From positions 1 to 47,377 of the forward strand of contig JAQVYB010000010.1 of assembly GCA_028708815.1 (NCBI GenBank): a stretch of 47,377 bases of DNA, read 5' to 3'. Source of the DNA: Kiritimatiellia bacterium. GTDB taxonomy: Bacteria; Verrucomicrobiota; Kiritimatiellia; RZYC01. Made by a program: the position numbers and the translations under genes. Below the pieces are notes generated by a model that had not been told where the DNA came from, ran no database searches, and was given only the letters and a program-made list of their open reading frames with translations. Below, piece by piece: positions 26,227 to 34,579 of this stretch (position 1 is the first letter of the stretch; every line of letters starts with the position of its first letter).

Positions 26227-29200
26227 ATGTTCTTATCAGATTTTTCCGTGAAGCGTCCGGTGGCCATGTCCTGTCTGATCATCGGCTTAACGCTGCTGGG
26301 TATTAACGCCTGGCGCAAAATGGGTTTGGAGCTGATGCCGAAGATTGATCTGCCGTTTGTGACGGTAACCACCGTCTATCCCGGCGCCAGCCCCGATCAG
26401 ATCGAAACGGATGTGGCCAAACGCATTGAAGACCAGGTGATGACGATCGACGGTCTGAAGCATGTCAGTTCCTCCTGCATGGAGAATATGTGCCAGACGT
26501 TTCTGGAATTTGAACTGGGCGTGGATGTGGATATTGCCGCCATGGATGTCCGTGAAAAAATCGATTTGGTCCGTGCGGACTTTCCCGATGATGTGGAGGA
26601 CCCGAAAATTCTGAAATACGATGTAAATGCCAAGGCGATTCTGACGATGGCGCTGACGGGCGATGTCTCGGTGGGGGACTTGTATGACTATGCCGACAAT
26701 ACGCTGCGCGACCGGATCAGTACTATCCCCGGCGTAGCGGATGTGACGTTGATCGGCGGCGAAAAACGCGAAGTGCATGTGCTGATTGATCGAGACAAAC
26801 TCGCCGCGCGCGGGCTGACCAGTATGGATGTGGTGAGCGCTATTGAACAGAATGTCCGCACGATTCCATCGGGTCGTGTGAAGGAAGGCGACACGGAATA
26901 TTCCGTGAAATTCGATGCCGACTATCCCGAAGTGCAGCGGATCGGTGACTTGGAAATTGCCAACAGCAATGGACAACGCTGCTACCTGCGTGATCTGAGC
27001 GCCGTCAAAATGACTACCGGCGAAATGCGCCAGCTCGCCGAAGTGGATGGGCGTTCGGCGGTGGCCATCAAGGTGATCAAAAAAGCGGATGCCAATGCCG
27101 TGGAGGTTGTGAGTCGGGTGCGCAAAGCCATGGATAAACTCGAACGCGAATTGCCCGGCGGCATGAAGCTGGTCTGGGTGACCGATGACGAGCGGTTTAC
27201 CTCCGCCACCAACTGGAGTGCCTGGAGCAGCATCGGGCAGGGGATTTTGCTGACGGCGGCCATTCTTTTTCTGTTTCTGTATAACCTTCGCGTATTGCTG
27301 GTGGTGTCGGTCAGCATGCCGCTGACCGTGGTGATCGGCCTGTTCTTTATGCAGCAGATCGGGTATACGTTGAATGCCGCCACGCTGATGTCGCTGGGTA
27401 TGTCAGTGGGCATTCTGGTGACCAATTCCATTGTGGTGATCGAGGCCATTATCAAGCGGCTCGATCAGGGGGCGCCGCCGAAAGAAGCGGCGTGTATCGG
27501 CGCCGGGCAGGCCTTTATTGCCGTGTTTGCCAGTGCGCTGACCAATATCGTCGTGCTGTTTCCAATGGCCAACATGAGCAGTCTGGTCGGACTTTTCATC
27601 AATCCCTTTGTGATGACCATGCTGATCGTTACCGTGGTCTCCCTGTTTATTTCCTTTACGCTGACCCCGATGCTCTGCTCGCTGATTCTGAAACCCTCCT
27701 CCGAAGGAAAACAGGGACTGATTGCGGCGATGGAATCGCGGTGGAACCGCGGATTCGACCATTTTCTGGGTCGCTACAAGCAGATGCTCTATTTCTTCGA
27801 AAAACGCCGCTGGGCTTCCCTGCTGCTGCTTCTGATCATTTTCGGCTGGCTGATTCAATCGATGGGGCTTGCCGGCAAACTGGGCACCAGCATGATGGAT
27901 GAATCAGACCGCGGAGAAATCTATGTGAAACTGGAATTTCCCACACGTTATTCCGTTGATCAGACCGCCCGCCGGATGGAAGAAGTCAACGCAAAGCTGG
28001 AAGGGGTCCCGCATCTAAGACATACCGTGACCACCATCGGCAAGGCGGATGGCGTGGTGGGTCAGGCCACCGAAGGGGTTTATCTTGCTCAAATCCTGCT
28101 GCGCTTCAATGAACGGACCGACCGAACAAGCACCATCCGCGATCTGATGCAGGATATCCGCGACCGGCTCGCGGACATTCCCGAAGCCGTGGTTACGGTA
28201 TCCATTCCATCCGCCATCGGCGGACAAAGTACGGATATCGAAATGGAAATCGCCGGCGACAGTCTGGAGGAACTCGATACACTCGCCCTGCGCGCCCGGG
28301 AACTGTCCGGGGACATCTCCGGCATGAAGGATATCAACACCACCGTGCGCGAAGGCAAACCCGAAATCCGCATCTATCCGAACCGCGCCGTACTGAGCGA
28401 TCTTAAGACCCCGGCCATCGCGCTGGGGATGATGTTGCGCGGCAATCTCGAGGGCATCACTGCCGGAACCTTTAAAAAGGATGCACGGAATTACGATATC
28501 GTGGTGAAGTTCGATGAAGAGCAGGGCAAAGAGCAGGTGGATGACTTCCTGTTCCCGGGGGCTGACGGAAAACCCGTCCTGATGAGTACACTGGGCACGA
28601 TGGAGAACTTGAAAGCGCCCATTCAGATCACCCGCAAGGATAAACGGCGGGTATCAAAAATGCTGGCCAATCTGTCTGGTGTTCCACTCGGTACGGCAGT
28701 TCAGGAAATCTCCTCCACGCTGGATCGCAACGGTGGTTTCCCTCCGGGCTATGATTATCAGTTTACCGGTACGTATGAAAAAATGGCCGAAGGGCAGGCG
28801 GGATTGCTCGAAGCCATGATGGTGGCTCTGGTGTTGGTTATTCTGACGCTGGCCGCCATCATGGAATCCTGGAAACAGCCCTGGCTGATTCTGGGGACCA
28901 TTCCCCTGGCGCTGATCGGCATGATCTGGGCGCTGTATCTGAACGGCTACAGCCTGGGCATCTTCGTAATCATGGGTGGCGTGATGCTGATCGGTATCGT
29001 GGTGAACAATGCCATTCTGATTATGGACCAGTTTAACGTGCATATCCGAGAAGGCGTGCCTCGACACAAAGCCATGATGACGGCAGCGACCGAGCAGTTT
29101 CGCCCGGTGATGATGATTACCATTGCCGCTGTACTCGGTATGCTGCCGATGGCTTTGAGCCAGGGGATCGGCGCGGAAATGCGCAACGCGCTCGGCATCG

Positions 29201-29304
29201 CTTCCGCAGGCGGCATTCTTGTTTCCGGCATGCTGACCATGCTGATCATCCCGATCCTGTACGATCTATGCACCCGACGTCAGCGTCCGGCGGGTGAGGA
29301 GTAG
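26227..29304 (+). CDS. RND-family efflux permease with atypical proton-relay residues
   Basis: 1025 aa inner-membrane pump of the AcrB/HAE type: helix 1 at the N terminus (FSVKRPVAMSCLIIGLTLLG), two large periplasmic porter loops and 12 helices arranged as two repeats. Helices 4 and 10 usually carry Asp-Asp and Lys (AcrB D407, D408, K940). Here helix 4 reads GILVTNSIVVIE, giving Thr399-Asn400, and helix 10 reads GIVVNNAILIMD, with Asn927. Loss of Lys is common in the VVNN subgroup, but loss of both Asp is not expected. The frame is intact and the protein full length, so it is not an obvious pseudogene. Substrate and coupling ion are unknown. Confidence 0.93.
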   Translation: MFLSDFSVKRPVAMSCLIIGLTLLGINAWRKMGLELMPKIDLPFVTVTTVYPGASPDQIETDVAKRIEDQVMTIDGLKHVSSSCMENMCQTFLEFELGVDVDIAAMDVREKIDLVRADFPDDVEDPKILKYDVNAKAILTMALTGDVSVGDLYDYADNTLRDRISTIPGVADVTLIGGEKREVHVLIDRDKLAARGLTSMDVVSAIEQNVRTIPSGRVKEGDTEYSVKFDADYPEVQRIGDLEIANSNGQRCYLRDLSAVKMTTGEMRQLAEVDGRSAVAIKVIKKADANAVEVVSRVRKAMDKLERELPGGMKLVWVTDDERFTSATNWSAWSSIGQGILLTAAILFLFLYNLRVLLVVSVSMPLTVVIGLFFMQQIGYTLNAATLMSLGMSVGILVTNSIVVIEAIIKRLDQGAPPKEAACIGAGQAFIAVFASALTNIVVLFPMANMSSLVGLFINPFVMTMLIVTVVSLFISFTLTPMLCSLILKPSSEGKQGLIAAMESRWNRGFDHFLGRYKQMLYFFEKRRWASLLLLLIIFGWLIQSMGLAGKLGTSMMDESDRGEIYVKLEFPTRYSVDQTARRMEEVNAKLEGVPHLRHTVTTIGKADGVVGQATEGVYLAQILLRFNERTDRTSTIRDLMQDIRDRLADIPEAVVTVSIPSAIGGQSTDIEMEIAGDSLEELDTLALRARELSGDISGMKDINTTVREGKPEIRIYPNRAVLSDLKTPAIALGMMLRGNLEGITAGTFKKDARNYDIVVKFDEEQGKEQVDDFLFPGADGKPVLMSTLGTMENLKAPIQITRKDKRRVSKMLANLSGVPLGTAVQEISSTLDRNGGFPPGYDYQFTGTYEKMAEGQAGLLEAMMVALVLVILTLAAIMESWKQPWLILGTIPLALIGMIWALYLNGYSLGIFVIMGGVMLIGIVVNNAILIMDQFNVHIREGVPRHKAMMTAATEQFRPVMMITIAAVLGMLPMALSQGIGAEMRNALGIASAGGILVSGMLTMLIIPILYDLCTRRQRPAGEE

Positions 29305-29770
29305 CCATCGGCATGCCGAATCTCTTTGCCGCAGGCGATCCGCGCAAAGGGGTGTTGTCTTACACGAAGGCATCAAGGCACGAAGAGTGAGCATACCTTC
29401 GGATGGGATGAACAGGATGTTCCGGATATTCCTGGCGGGCGGCAGGCCTCGGCCGCCCGAGGCGCGTGAGCTCATACTTCGCGCAAGGCTTCGTATGACA
29501 AGCTACGCGCCGTCCAAAAGTGGGAGCGCCCGCGGCCCGCAGGCTCCTGGCATATAAAGGAATTATCCCAACGAATGAAGAAAGCAGCGAATAAGTCCTC
29601 CGACAAAACCTTTCCCGGGAGCGCCGATCGTCTGATCGGCAATGCAGTGGAAATGGTCGCGTAGCGAAGAATGCGGCTTGGGTTGAGGGCTGATTGCATC
29701 GCGGTGATTAGGGATTGAATTTCGTCCGACGCTTCGTCACATTGCCCTTTTAACTCTTGAGAAGGAACCC
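29305..29770. other. Intergenic region with repeats, no gene
   Basis: No convincing coding sequence. It includes a low-complexity stretch of the kind ACGAAGGCATCAAGGCACGA near 29364, a possible GGGAGCGCC-type hairpin at 29522-29547 (GGAGC with GCTCC) and a clear half copy of the REP-like element at 29612-29640. No promoter stands out before the aminotransferase gene. Confidence 0.55.
29612..29640. repeat. REP-like element, copy 3 (half unit)
   Basis: TTCCCGGGAGC followed by the perfect hairpin GCCGATC-GTCT-GATCGGC. This equals the core and right arm of the copy at 6890-6937. The left arm is missing. Confidence 0.65.
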
Positions 29771-30745
29771 ATGAAGACCGATATAATCAGCGCGCGGGAT
29801 TTTGCGGAACGGATTCAGACGATGAAACGGGCGTATCACGAGGATTATTACGCCATGTATTCGAGTCTGTTTGGAGGGATTGTTACCGATCCGCTGCTGA
29901 TGCTGCTTCCGCTGGATGATCATGTGGTGCATCGGGGTGACGGGGTGTTCGAGAGTGTGAAGTGTGTTCACGGGAAAATCTATAATCTTCGTTCGCACCT
30001 GGAACGGCTCTGTAAATCGGCAGAGGCATTGCAGCTTGCGATTCCGGCATGGCGGGAAAATCTGGAGGCGTTGGTGATTGAGACGATTCAGGCGGGGGCG
30101 CATCCGGATTGTTGCGTGCGCGTTCTGGTCACACGAGGTCCGGGCGGACTCGGGGCGAATCCATACGAATGTTCTTCTCCTCAGCTTTACATCATGGCTT
30201 ACAAGCTCGGGGGCTCTTTCATGACAAAACGCCCGGAAGGGGCGCGTGTGGAGATCAGCCGCGTGCCGCCGAAGAACACTTTTTTTGCCCAGATTAAGAG
30301 CTGTAATTATCTGCCGAACGTGCTGATGGCGCGTGAGGCCGTGGATTGCGGGGCGGATTTTATGGCGGCGTTTGATGAGCAGGGCTTTCTGACGGAATGT
30401 GCCACGGAGAATATCGGCATGGTGACGAAGGACGGAGAACTTTTGACGCCTAATATGGGCCGTATCCTGGCAGGGACCACGATGCGCCGGGTGCTGGAGC
30501 TGGCCGACGTGCTGGTTCGGAATGGGGGGCTGAAGGCCGTTCGCTATGCCGATATCACGGTGGCGCAACTGCATGAGGCAAGCGAAGTTCTGGTGTTCGG
30601 AACCACGCGTGATGTGACGGCGGTGGTGCTGTTTGACGGAAGGCCGGTGGCTGACGGAAAACCGGGGCGGGTCTATGCTCTGCTGTCGGATCTGCTGCAT
30701 CGGGATATTTATGAGAATGAAGCCATGCAGACGCCGTGTTTCTGA
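29771..30745 (+). CDS. Class IV PLP aminotransferase (BCAT / D-amino acid transaminase / ADC lyase family)
   Basis: 324 aa. The family pattern is clear: HRGDGVFESVKCVHGKIYNL near the N terminus, an arginine-bearing RVLVTRGPGG strand, the PLP-lysine region FFAQIKSCNYLPNVLM, the Glu-containing FLTECATENIGMV and the phosphate-binding ILAGTTMRRVLELA. It transfers amino groups, or releases pyruvate from aminodeoxychorismate, in the cytoplasm. By eye the three specificities cannot be separated. The ATG at 29771 follows GAGAAGGAA. It stands alone between a repeat region and a convergent permease gene. Confidence 0.9.
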   Translation: MKTDIISARDFAERIQTMKRAYHEDYYAMYSSLFGGIVTDPLLMLLPLDDHVVHRGDGVFESVKCVHGKIYNLRSHLERLCKSAEALQLAIPAWRENLEALVIETIQAGAHPDCCVRVLVTRGPGGLGANPYECSSPQLYIMAYKLGGSFMTKRPEGARVEISRVPPKNTFFAQIKSCNYLPNVLMAREAVDCGADFMAAFDEQGFLTECATENIGMVTKDGELLTPNMGRILAGTTMRRVLELADVLVRNGGLKAVRYADITVAQLHEASEVLVFGTTRDVTAVVLFDGRPVADGKPGRVYALLSDLLHRDIYENEAMQTPCF

Positions 30746-30756
30746 GCGTGCGATGG

Positions 30757-32094
30757 TTACTTTCCGAAGGAGCGTTTGCGCCAGGCTGCCCATGTGAGAT
30801 CGAGGTTGATAACCTGATTCAGTATCACGGCCAGGAGGGTGGACGTGGGCAGCGGATCGGTGAAAAAACTCTGTATGGTATGGGGTGCCCGGGCATACAG
30901 ATAGGGGAGAAACGCGGTGCTCAGTCCGAGGAAAAGAGCGATGCCGATGACGAAGGTTTTTCGGGTGTCCCAGGGTTCTGCAAACATCTGCTGCAGGCCG
31001 GTGACAATCATGAAGCAGGCGGCAAAGGTCATTGATGCGCCCAAAACGGGTTTCGGAATCAACGAAAAGACCGTGGTCAGTTTCGGCGAGAGCGCAAACA
31101 GGATGAAAAGGATGCCGGCAGCGGTTGAGAGGCATCTGCTGAGCACTTTGGTCGACCCGGCCAGCCCGACATTGCTGGAAGACGTATCCACGGCCAGACC
31201 GCCCAGGGCACCTGCCAGCACCGTGGAAAAACCATCGGCCATCAGCCCGTTGCGAATCGGCTTGAAATCGGGTTTCTGCAGGTCCGGCTGTGACAGCCGC
31301 TGTATGGCCAGCAGATTGCCGAATGACTTGAGCGAGCCGCTTATTCCGATGACGACAAACGGAATAAACAGACCGAAGGAGGTGCGGATTTCAAAGAACT
31401 TCCAGGGCATGCGCGGCAACGCCATCCACGGTTGATCGGTCACGAGGACTAAGGCATCCCGTGCAGCAGGCAGAGCGATGAGGCCGACGATCCAGCCTGC
31501 CGCCATGCCAATCAGGAGGCAGTACATTTTTACGATGCCCTTGCCCCATACGTTGCACAGCACCATAACGGTCAGTGCAAAGGCTCCGATGAGAATGTCG
31601 CCTGAGGCAATGGCGTCGCCCCGATACGAAAGGCCGAACAGCGAGGTGACGGTGGGTGTAATCACACTCACGCCAACCAGCGCAACCACCATGCCCACGA
31701 CATAATTTGGGAAGAGACCTTTGAGTTTCTGCACGACCGGCGCCATGGTCATTTCCACGAGTCCGGCAATCATGGTCATGCCTCGCATCAGGGGAATTCC
31801 GCCCGCCCAGGCTGCCGAAACCTGAAGGCTGAAATAGGACGGGCCGCAGACGTTGGGGCAGAGGTAGCCGGAGCCGATCAGCGGGAGGCGCAATGACTGG
31901 ACGATCGAGCCGATTCCCGCAGAAATCATGGAAAAGGCCAGCAGTGCGCCGGTCAGTTCGATGGATGCGTTTATTTGAGCCCCGAGAATGACCGGCAGCG
32001 CCAGCGAGGTGAACATGAGCAGTACGTGCTGCATCGACAGGGCCATGATATGGCGGAACGGCGGTACTTCGTTGTAACGGTATTCGTATTTCAT
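30757..32094 (-). CDS. NCS2-family purine/pyrimidine (xanthine or uracil type) permease
   Basis: 445 aa with about 14 hydrophobic segments. MQHVLLMFTSLALPVILGAQ opens the protein and the NAT signature appears as SNVGLAGSTKVLSR, matching N-x-G-x4-T-K although the first Gln/Glu is Ser. It carries nucleobases with protons across the inner membrane. The upstream gene on this strand, a Cache lipoprotein, ends 14 bases before it, and GAGGAG lies just after that stop, so the two form an operon. A xanthine-dehydrogenase-type enzyme lies 4 kb away on the other strand, which favours a purine-like cargo. Confidence 0.9.
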   Translation of the reverse strand: MKYEYRYNEVPPFRHIMALSMQHVLLMFTSLALPVILGAQINASIELTGALLAFSMISAGIGSIVQSLRLPLIGSGYLCPNVCGPSYFSLQVSAAWAGGIPLMRGMTMIAGLVEMTMAPVVQKLKGLFPNYVVGMVVALVGVSVITPTVTSLFGLSYRGDAIASGDILIGAFALTVMVLCNVWGKGIVKMYCLLIGMAAGWIVGLIALPAARDALVLVTDQPWMALPRMPWKFFEIRTSFGLFIPFVVIGISGSLKSFGNLLAIQRLSQPDLQKPDFKPIRNGLMADGFSTVLAGALGGLAVDTSSSNVGLAGSTKVLSRCLSTAAGILFILFALSPKLTTVFSLIPKPVLGASMTFAACFMIVTGLQQMFAEPWDTRKTFVIGIALFLGLSTAFLPYLYARAPHTIQSFFTDPLPTSTLLAVILNQVINLDLTWAAWRKRSFGK

Positions 32095-32108
32095 GGGGAA
32101 AACTCTCC

Positions 32109-32999
32109 TCAGGGGGTCAACGGCAAATCGGTGATGGCGCCGACGAAGAGCGGCTTCCCGTCCAGGGTTGTTTTGCGCAGATAGAGGATTTTTTTCACGA
32201 GTTGCCGTTCGCCTCGAAGCTGTTCCGTGAACATCTGCCAGGTGGTTGTTTCGTTTTCCAGCGCTTGAAGCGCCCGTTTGAAAGGCCGATGTCCCACCGC
32301 ATCGGTGCAGGCCGGGAGGTCTATGGTAAAATTGACATTGCCGGCTATGGGTGAAATCAGGATTTCTCCGTTCGGGCGGAATGCGAAGACCCGAACCGTG
32401 CGGTAACTATATTCTGACCGGGGATCCTTCAATAAATCGAGGGCGGCCGCGCCTGATTGCTCAATGGCATCCGCCGCGCTGTCCACCACAATACGAATGA
32501 ACTCTTTTTCTTCGTGGGGATGGTTCATGCCGCCTCCCACGTATACCGTGCGCCCGTCAGGCAGAGTGGCCTTGATGTTGCAGGATGATTTTGGAACGGG
32601 ATAAAACCGGCCGGGCTCCCACCAGATATAATGCACCCAGCCGTGAGGATTCTGTGGGTTGTTCAGGGCGCGCTGCACCAACAGCGCAACGGGTTTTCCG
32701 GTTGCATCCACAAAATCATGTTCGTCTTTTCCCTCCAGTTCAGGCATTCCCGCATGGGTTAAGCAAACATCGTTCATGTCGTAAACATACAGATACGTAT
32801 TTTCCCCCGAATCCACATGCACGTCACCCAGGCCGGCCAGCCCCTTCGTCTCGAGCAGGGCCTTCGCCGTGTATAGGGTCTGTACCAGATTACGTGTGTC
32901 CCGATAATCATACATGGTCAGGTCAAGGTTGCCCGGTTGCTTCGCACAGGAGCCGCATAATAACGCCATCAGCATACAGCTCATTGAGGTATATCTCAT
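32109..32999 (-). CDS. Putative lipoprotein with two Cache-like sensor domains
   Basis: About 296 aa. A short signal peptide ends in ALLCGSC, a slightly atypical lipobox (Cys at -3), so it is probably an envelope lipoprotein. Two similar segments follow, each starting with a long helix and a YLYVYDMND or VRVFAFRPNGEIL strand, then an HDFVDATGKP or GHRPFKRALQ loop. Both have the look of PAS-like Cache domains that normally sit outside the membrane in chemoreceptors and kinases. Here no signalling domain is attached. It is the first gene of an operon with the NCS2 permease and diverges from a histidine kinase without its own periplasmic sensor. The ATG at 32999 is preferred to GTG 33002. Confidence 0.75.
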   Translation of the reverse strand: MRYTSMSCMLMALLCGSCAKQPGNLDLTMYDYRDTRNLVQTLYTAKALLETKGLAGLGDVHVDSGENTYLYVYDMNDVCLTHAGMPELEGKDEHDFVDATGKPVALLVQRALNNPQNPHGWVHYIWWEPGRFYPVPKSSCNIKATLPDGRTVYVGGGMNHPHEEKEFIRIVVDSAADAIEQSGAAALDLLKDPRSEYSYRTVRVFAFRPNGEILISPIAGNVNFTIDLPACTDAVGHRPFKRALQALENETTTWQMFTEQLRGERQLVKKILYLRKTTLDGKPLFVGAITDLPLTP

Positions 33000-33313
33000 C
33001 ACATCATCCCCGATCTTTCACACAATGGGCAATCCGGTCCGCAGGGCTCGGTCCCGCGTTAGAGAGGCGCAGCAAACAACCCTTTGAAACAAGCTACGCA
33101 CATCCATTCCATGGCGCAACTCAAAAAAAGCAGGATTGAAATCACCCGGGGGCGTCCGCGGGTCATTGATATGAGCATGGAAAGACCGCCAACTGGCCCG
33201 GCAGGCCGGATGGCGAGCGTTTTTCTTCGATTCGATTACCTTGATCCCGGCGGATTCAACGGGTATTGTATGTTTCGTGCGCCGATAAACGGGGTGCTGC
33301 CAGAGGGACGGTT
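33000..33313. other. Divergent promoter region between lipoprotein and kinase genes
   Basis: No supported gene. A 77-codon open frame at 33084-33317 runs into the kinase start and has no family resemblance or ribosome-binding site. A candidate sigma-70 promoter for the kinase lies at 33241-33269. Confidence 0.5.
33241..33269 (+). promoter_or_regulatory. Candidate sigma-70 promoter of the kinase-pyk unit
   Basis: TTGATC and TATTGT are separated by 17 bases, 45 bases before the start codon of the kinase gene. Confidence 0.45.
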
Positions 33314-34564
33314 ATGAGCGATCAGCAAGCGGGACGGTTGGAGGGCAGGCAGGCGTTGAATGCCGCCATTGCGGTTTGCGCACAGCAGTTTGCGGAAACA
33401 CGTGATCTGGATGTCATCCTGAAAAATGCCGTGCGTATCATTCGTCATGAGATCGGCCTTGATCGGGCGGGCATCTTTCTTTACGACCATGAAGAAAAAC
33501 TTTGGCACGGGGTATTCGGGACGGATGCCGAAGGCTTTCTGCGCGATGAGCACAATCTCAATATGCCCCGCAATCCGCAACATCCGATCTATCGCGCGGA
33601 ACGCGGCGAGGGGGATGAATTCTTCTATGATGATTTTTCCGCCGCCTTCCCGGAAGATCCCTTTATGGCCCATGTGAAGAACTGCTTTTTTGTCGTCCTG
33701 CGTGCACACGGGCATTTGCTGGGTGGCATCTCGGTGGATAATCTCGAAAGCGGGTGTGCAGTAGACGAGGATACGCGCGAAGACCTGCGCCGTTTCTCCC
33801 GCTATCTGGCATTGGCGTTGGAGAACCGGGGGCTGCTCAATCGGCTCGAGAGTGCCAACCGCCGACTCGAACGGGCCAATAAGGATTTGACGGAATTTGC
33901 GGATGTGATGGCGCACGACCTGACTTCGCCGTTGCAGGGGGTGACCCTGCTGCTGGAGGTGGTGCTGCGCCAATATCGGAAGGACTTGCCTGAGGATGCG
34001 CGGGATAAGCTGCAAAAGGCGTTGGAGCGGGTGTTGCGTCTGGGCCGCCTGCTGCAGGGGATACTCCGGTATTCGCGCATGGGTAAACGGGAAGGCGAGA
34101 CGGTCCTGCTCAGCACGCGGCAACTGGTCGGTGAAGTGGTGGAGTTTCTGGAGATTCCGAAGGGCCTTTCGGTGACCGTGGCGGATGACCTGCCTTCCGT
34201 GATTTATGATCAGGCTCAGTTGCACCAGGTGTTTCAGAATCTGATTTCCAATGCAGTGAAATACATGGGGCGCGAAGAGGGGCATATTGATGTCTTTTGT
34301 GAGAAACGCCCCGCGGACTGGATGTTCTGCGTGCGGGACGATGGGCAGGGCATCTCCGAGCGCTACCACCTGGAAATTTTCAAGATGTTCAACCGGGGGA
34401 ATCGGGAGGACGACGGTGCGTCGTGCGGCATGGGTCTTGCGTTGGTGAAAAAGATTGTAGAACGTGGCGGCGGCGAGGTCTGGGTTGAATCCAAAGAAGG
34501 GCAGGGCACGTCTTTTTACTTTACGATTCCGGCCCCGTCCATCCGGCGGGTCTCGGGTGGTTGA
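33314..34564 (+). CDS. GAF-domain sensor histidine kinase
   Basis: 416 aa, cytoplasmic. An N-terminal GAF domain (about 20-175) is followed by a short coiled coil, HisKA with the phospho-acceptor His in VMAHDLTSPLQG, and HATPase with NLISNAVKYMG, DDGQGISERY and GMGLALVKKIVE. The layout resembles bacteriophytochrome-type kinases lacking PAS and PHY. The ATG at 33314 follows AGAGGGAC; the frame is open further upstream without support. No response regulator is adjacent. Pyruvate kinase follows after 15 bases, so the two are probably co-transcribed. Confidence 0.9.
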   Translation: MSDQQAGRLEGRQALNAAIAVCAQQFAETRDLDVILKNAVRIIRHEIGLDRAGIFLYDHEEKLWHGVFGTDAEGFLRDEHNLNMPRNPQHPIYRAERGEGDEFFYDDFSAAFPEDPFMAHVKNCFFVVLRAHGHLLGGISVDNLESGCAVDEDTREDLRRFSRYLALALENRGLLNRLESANRRLERANKDLTEFADVMAHDLTSPLQGVTLLLEVVLRQYRKDLPEDARDKLQKALERVLRLGRLLQGILRYSRMGKREGETVLLSTRQLVGEVVEFLEIPKGLSVTVADDLPSVIYDQAQLHQVFQNLISNAVKYMGREEGHIDVFCEKRPADWMFCVRDDGQGISERYHLEIFKMFNRGNREDDGASCGMGLALVKKIVERGGGEVWVESKEGQGTSFYFTIPAPSIRRVSGG

Positions 34565-34579
34565 ACGATAAAGGAGCGG

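Noticed and set aside
26227-29304. RND gene as a pseudogene because relay residues are missing
   Set aside because: The frame is full length and other helix and porter features are intact, with a good ribosome-binding site.
33084-33317. 77-codon open frame before the kinase gene
   Set aside because: No ribosome-binding site, no family likeness, overlaps the kinase start and a candidate promoter.
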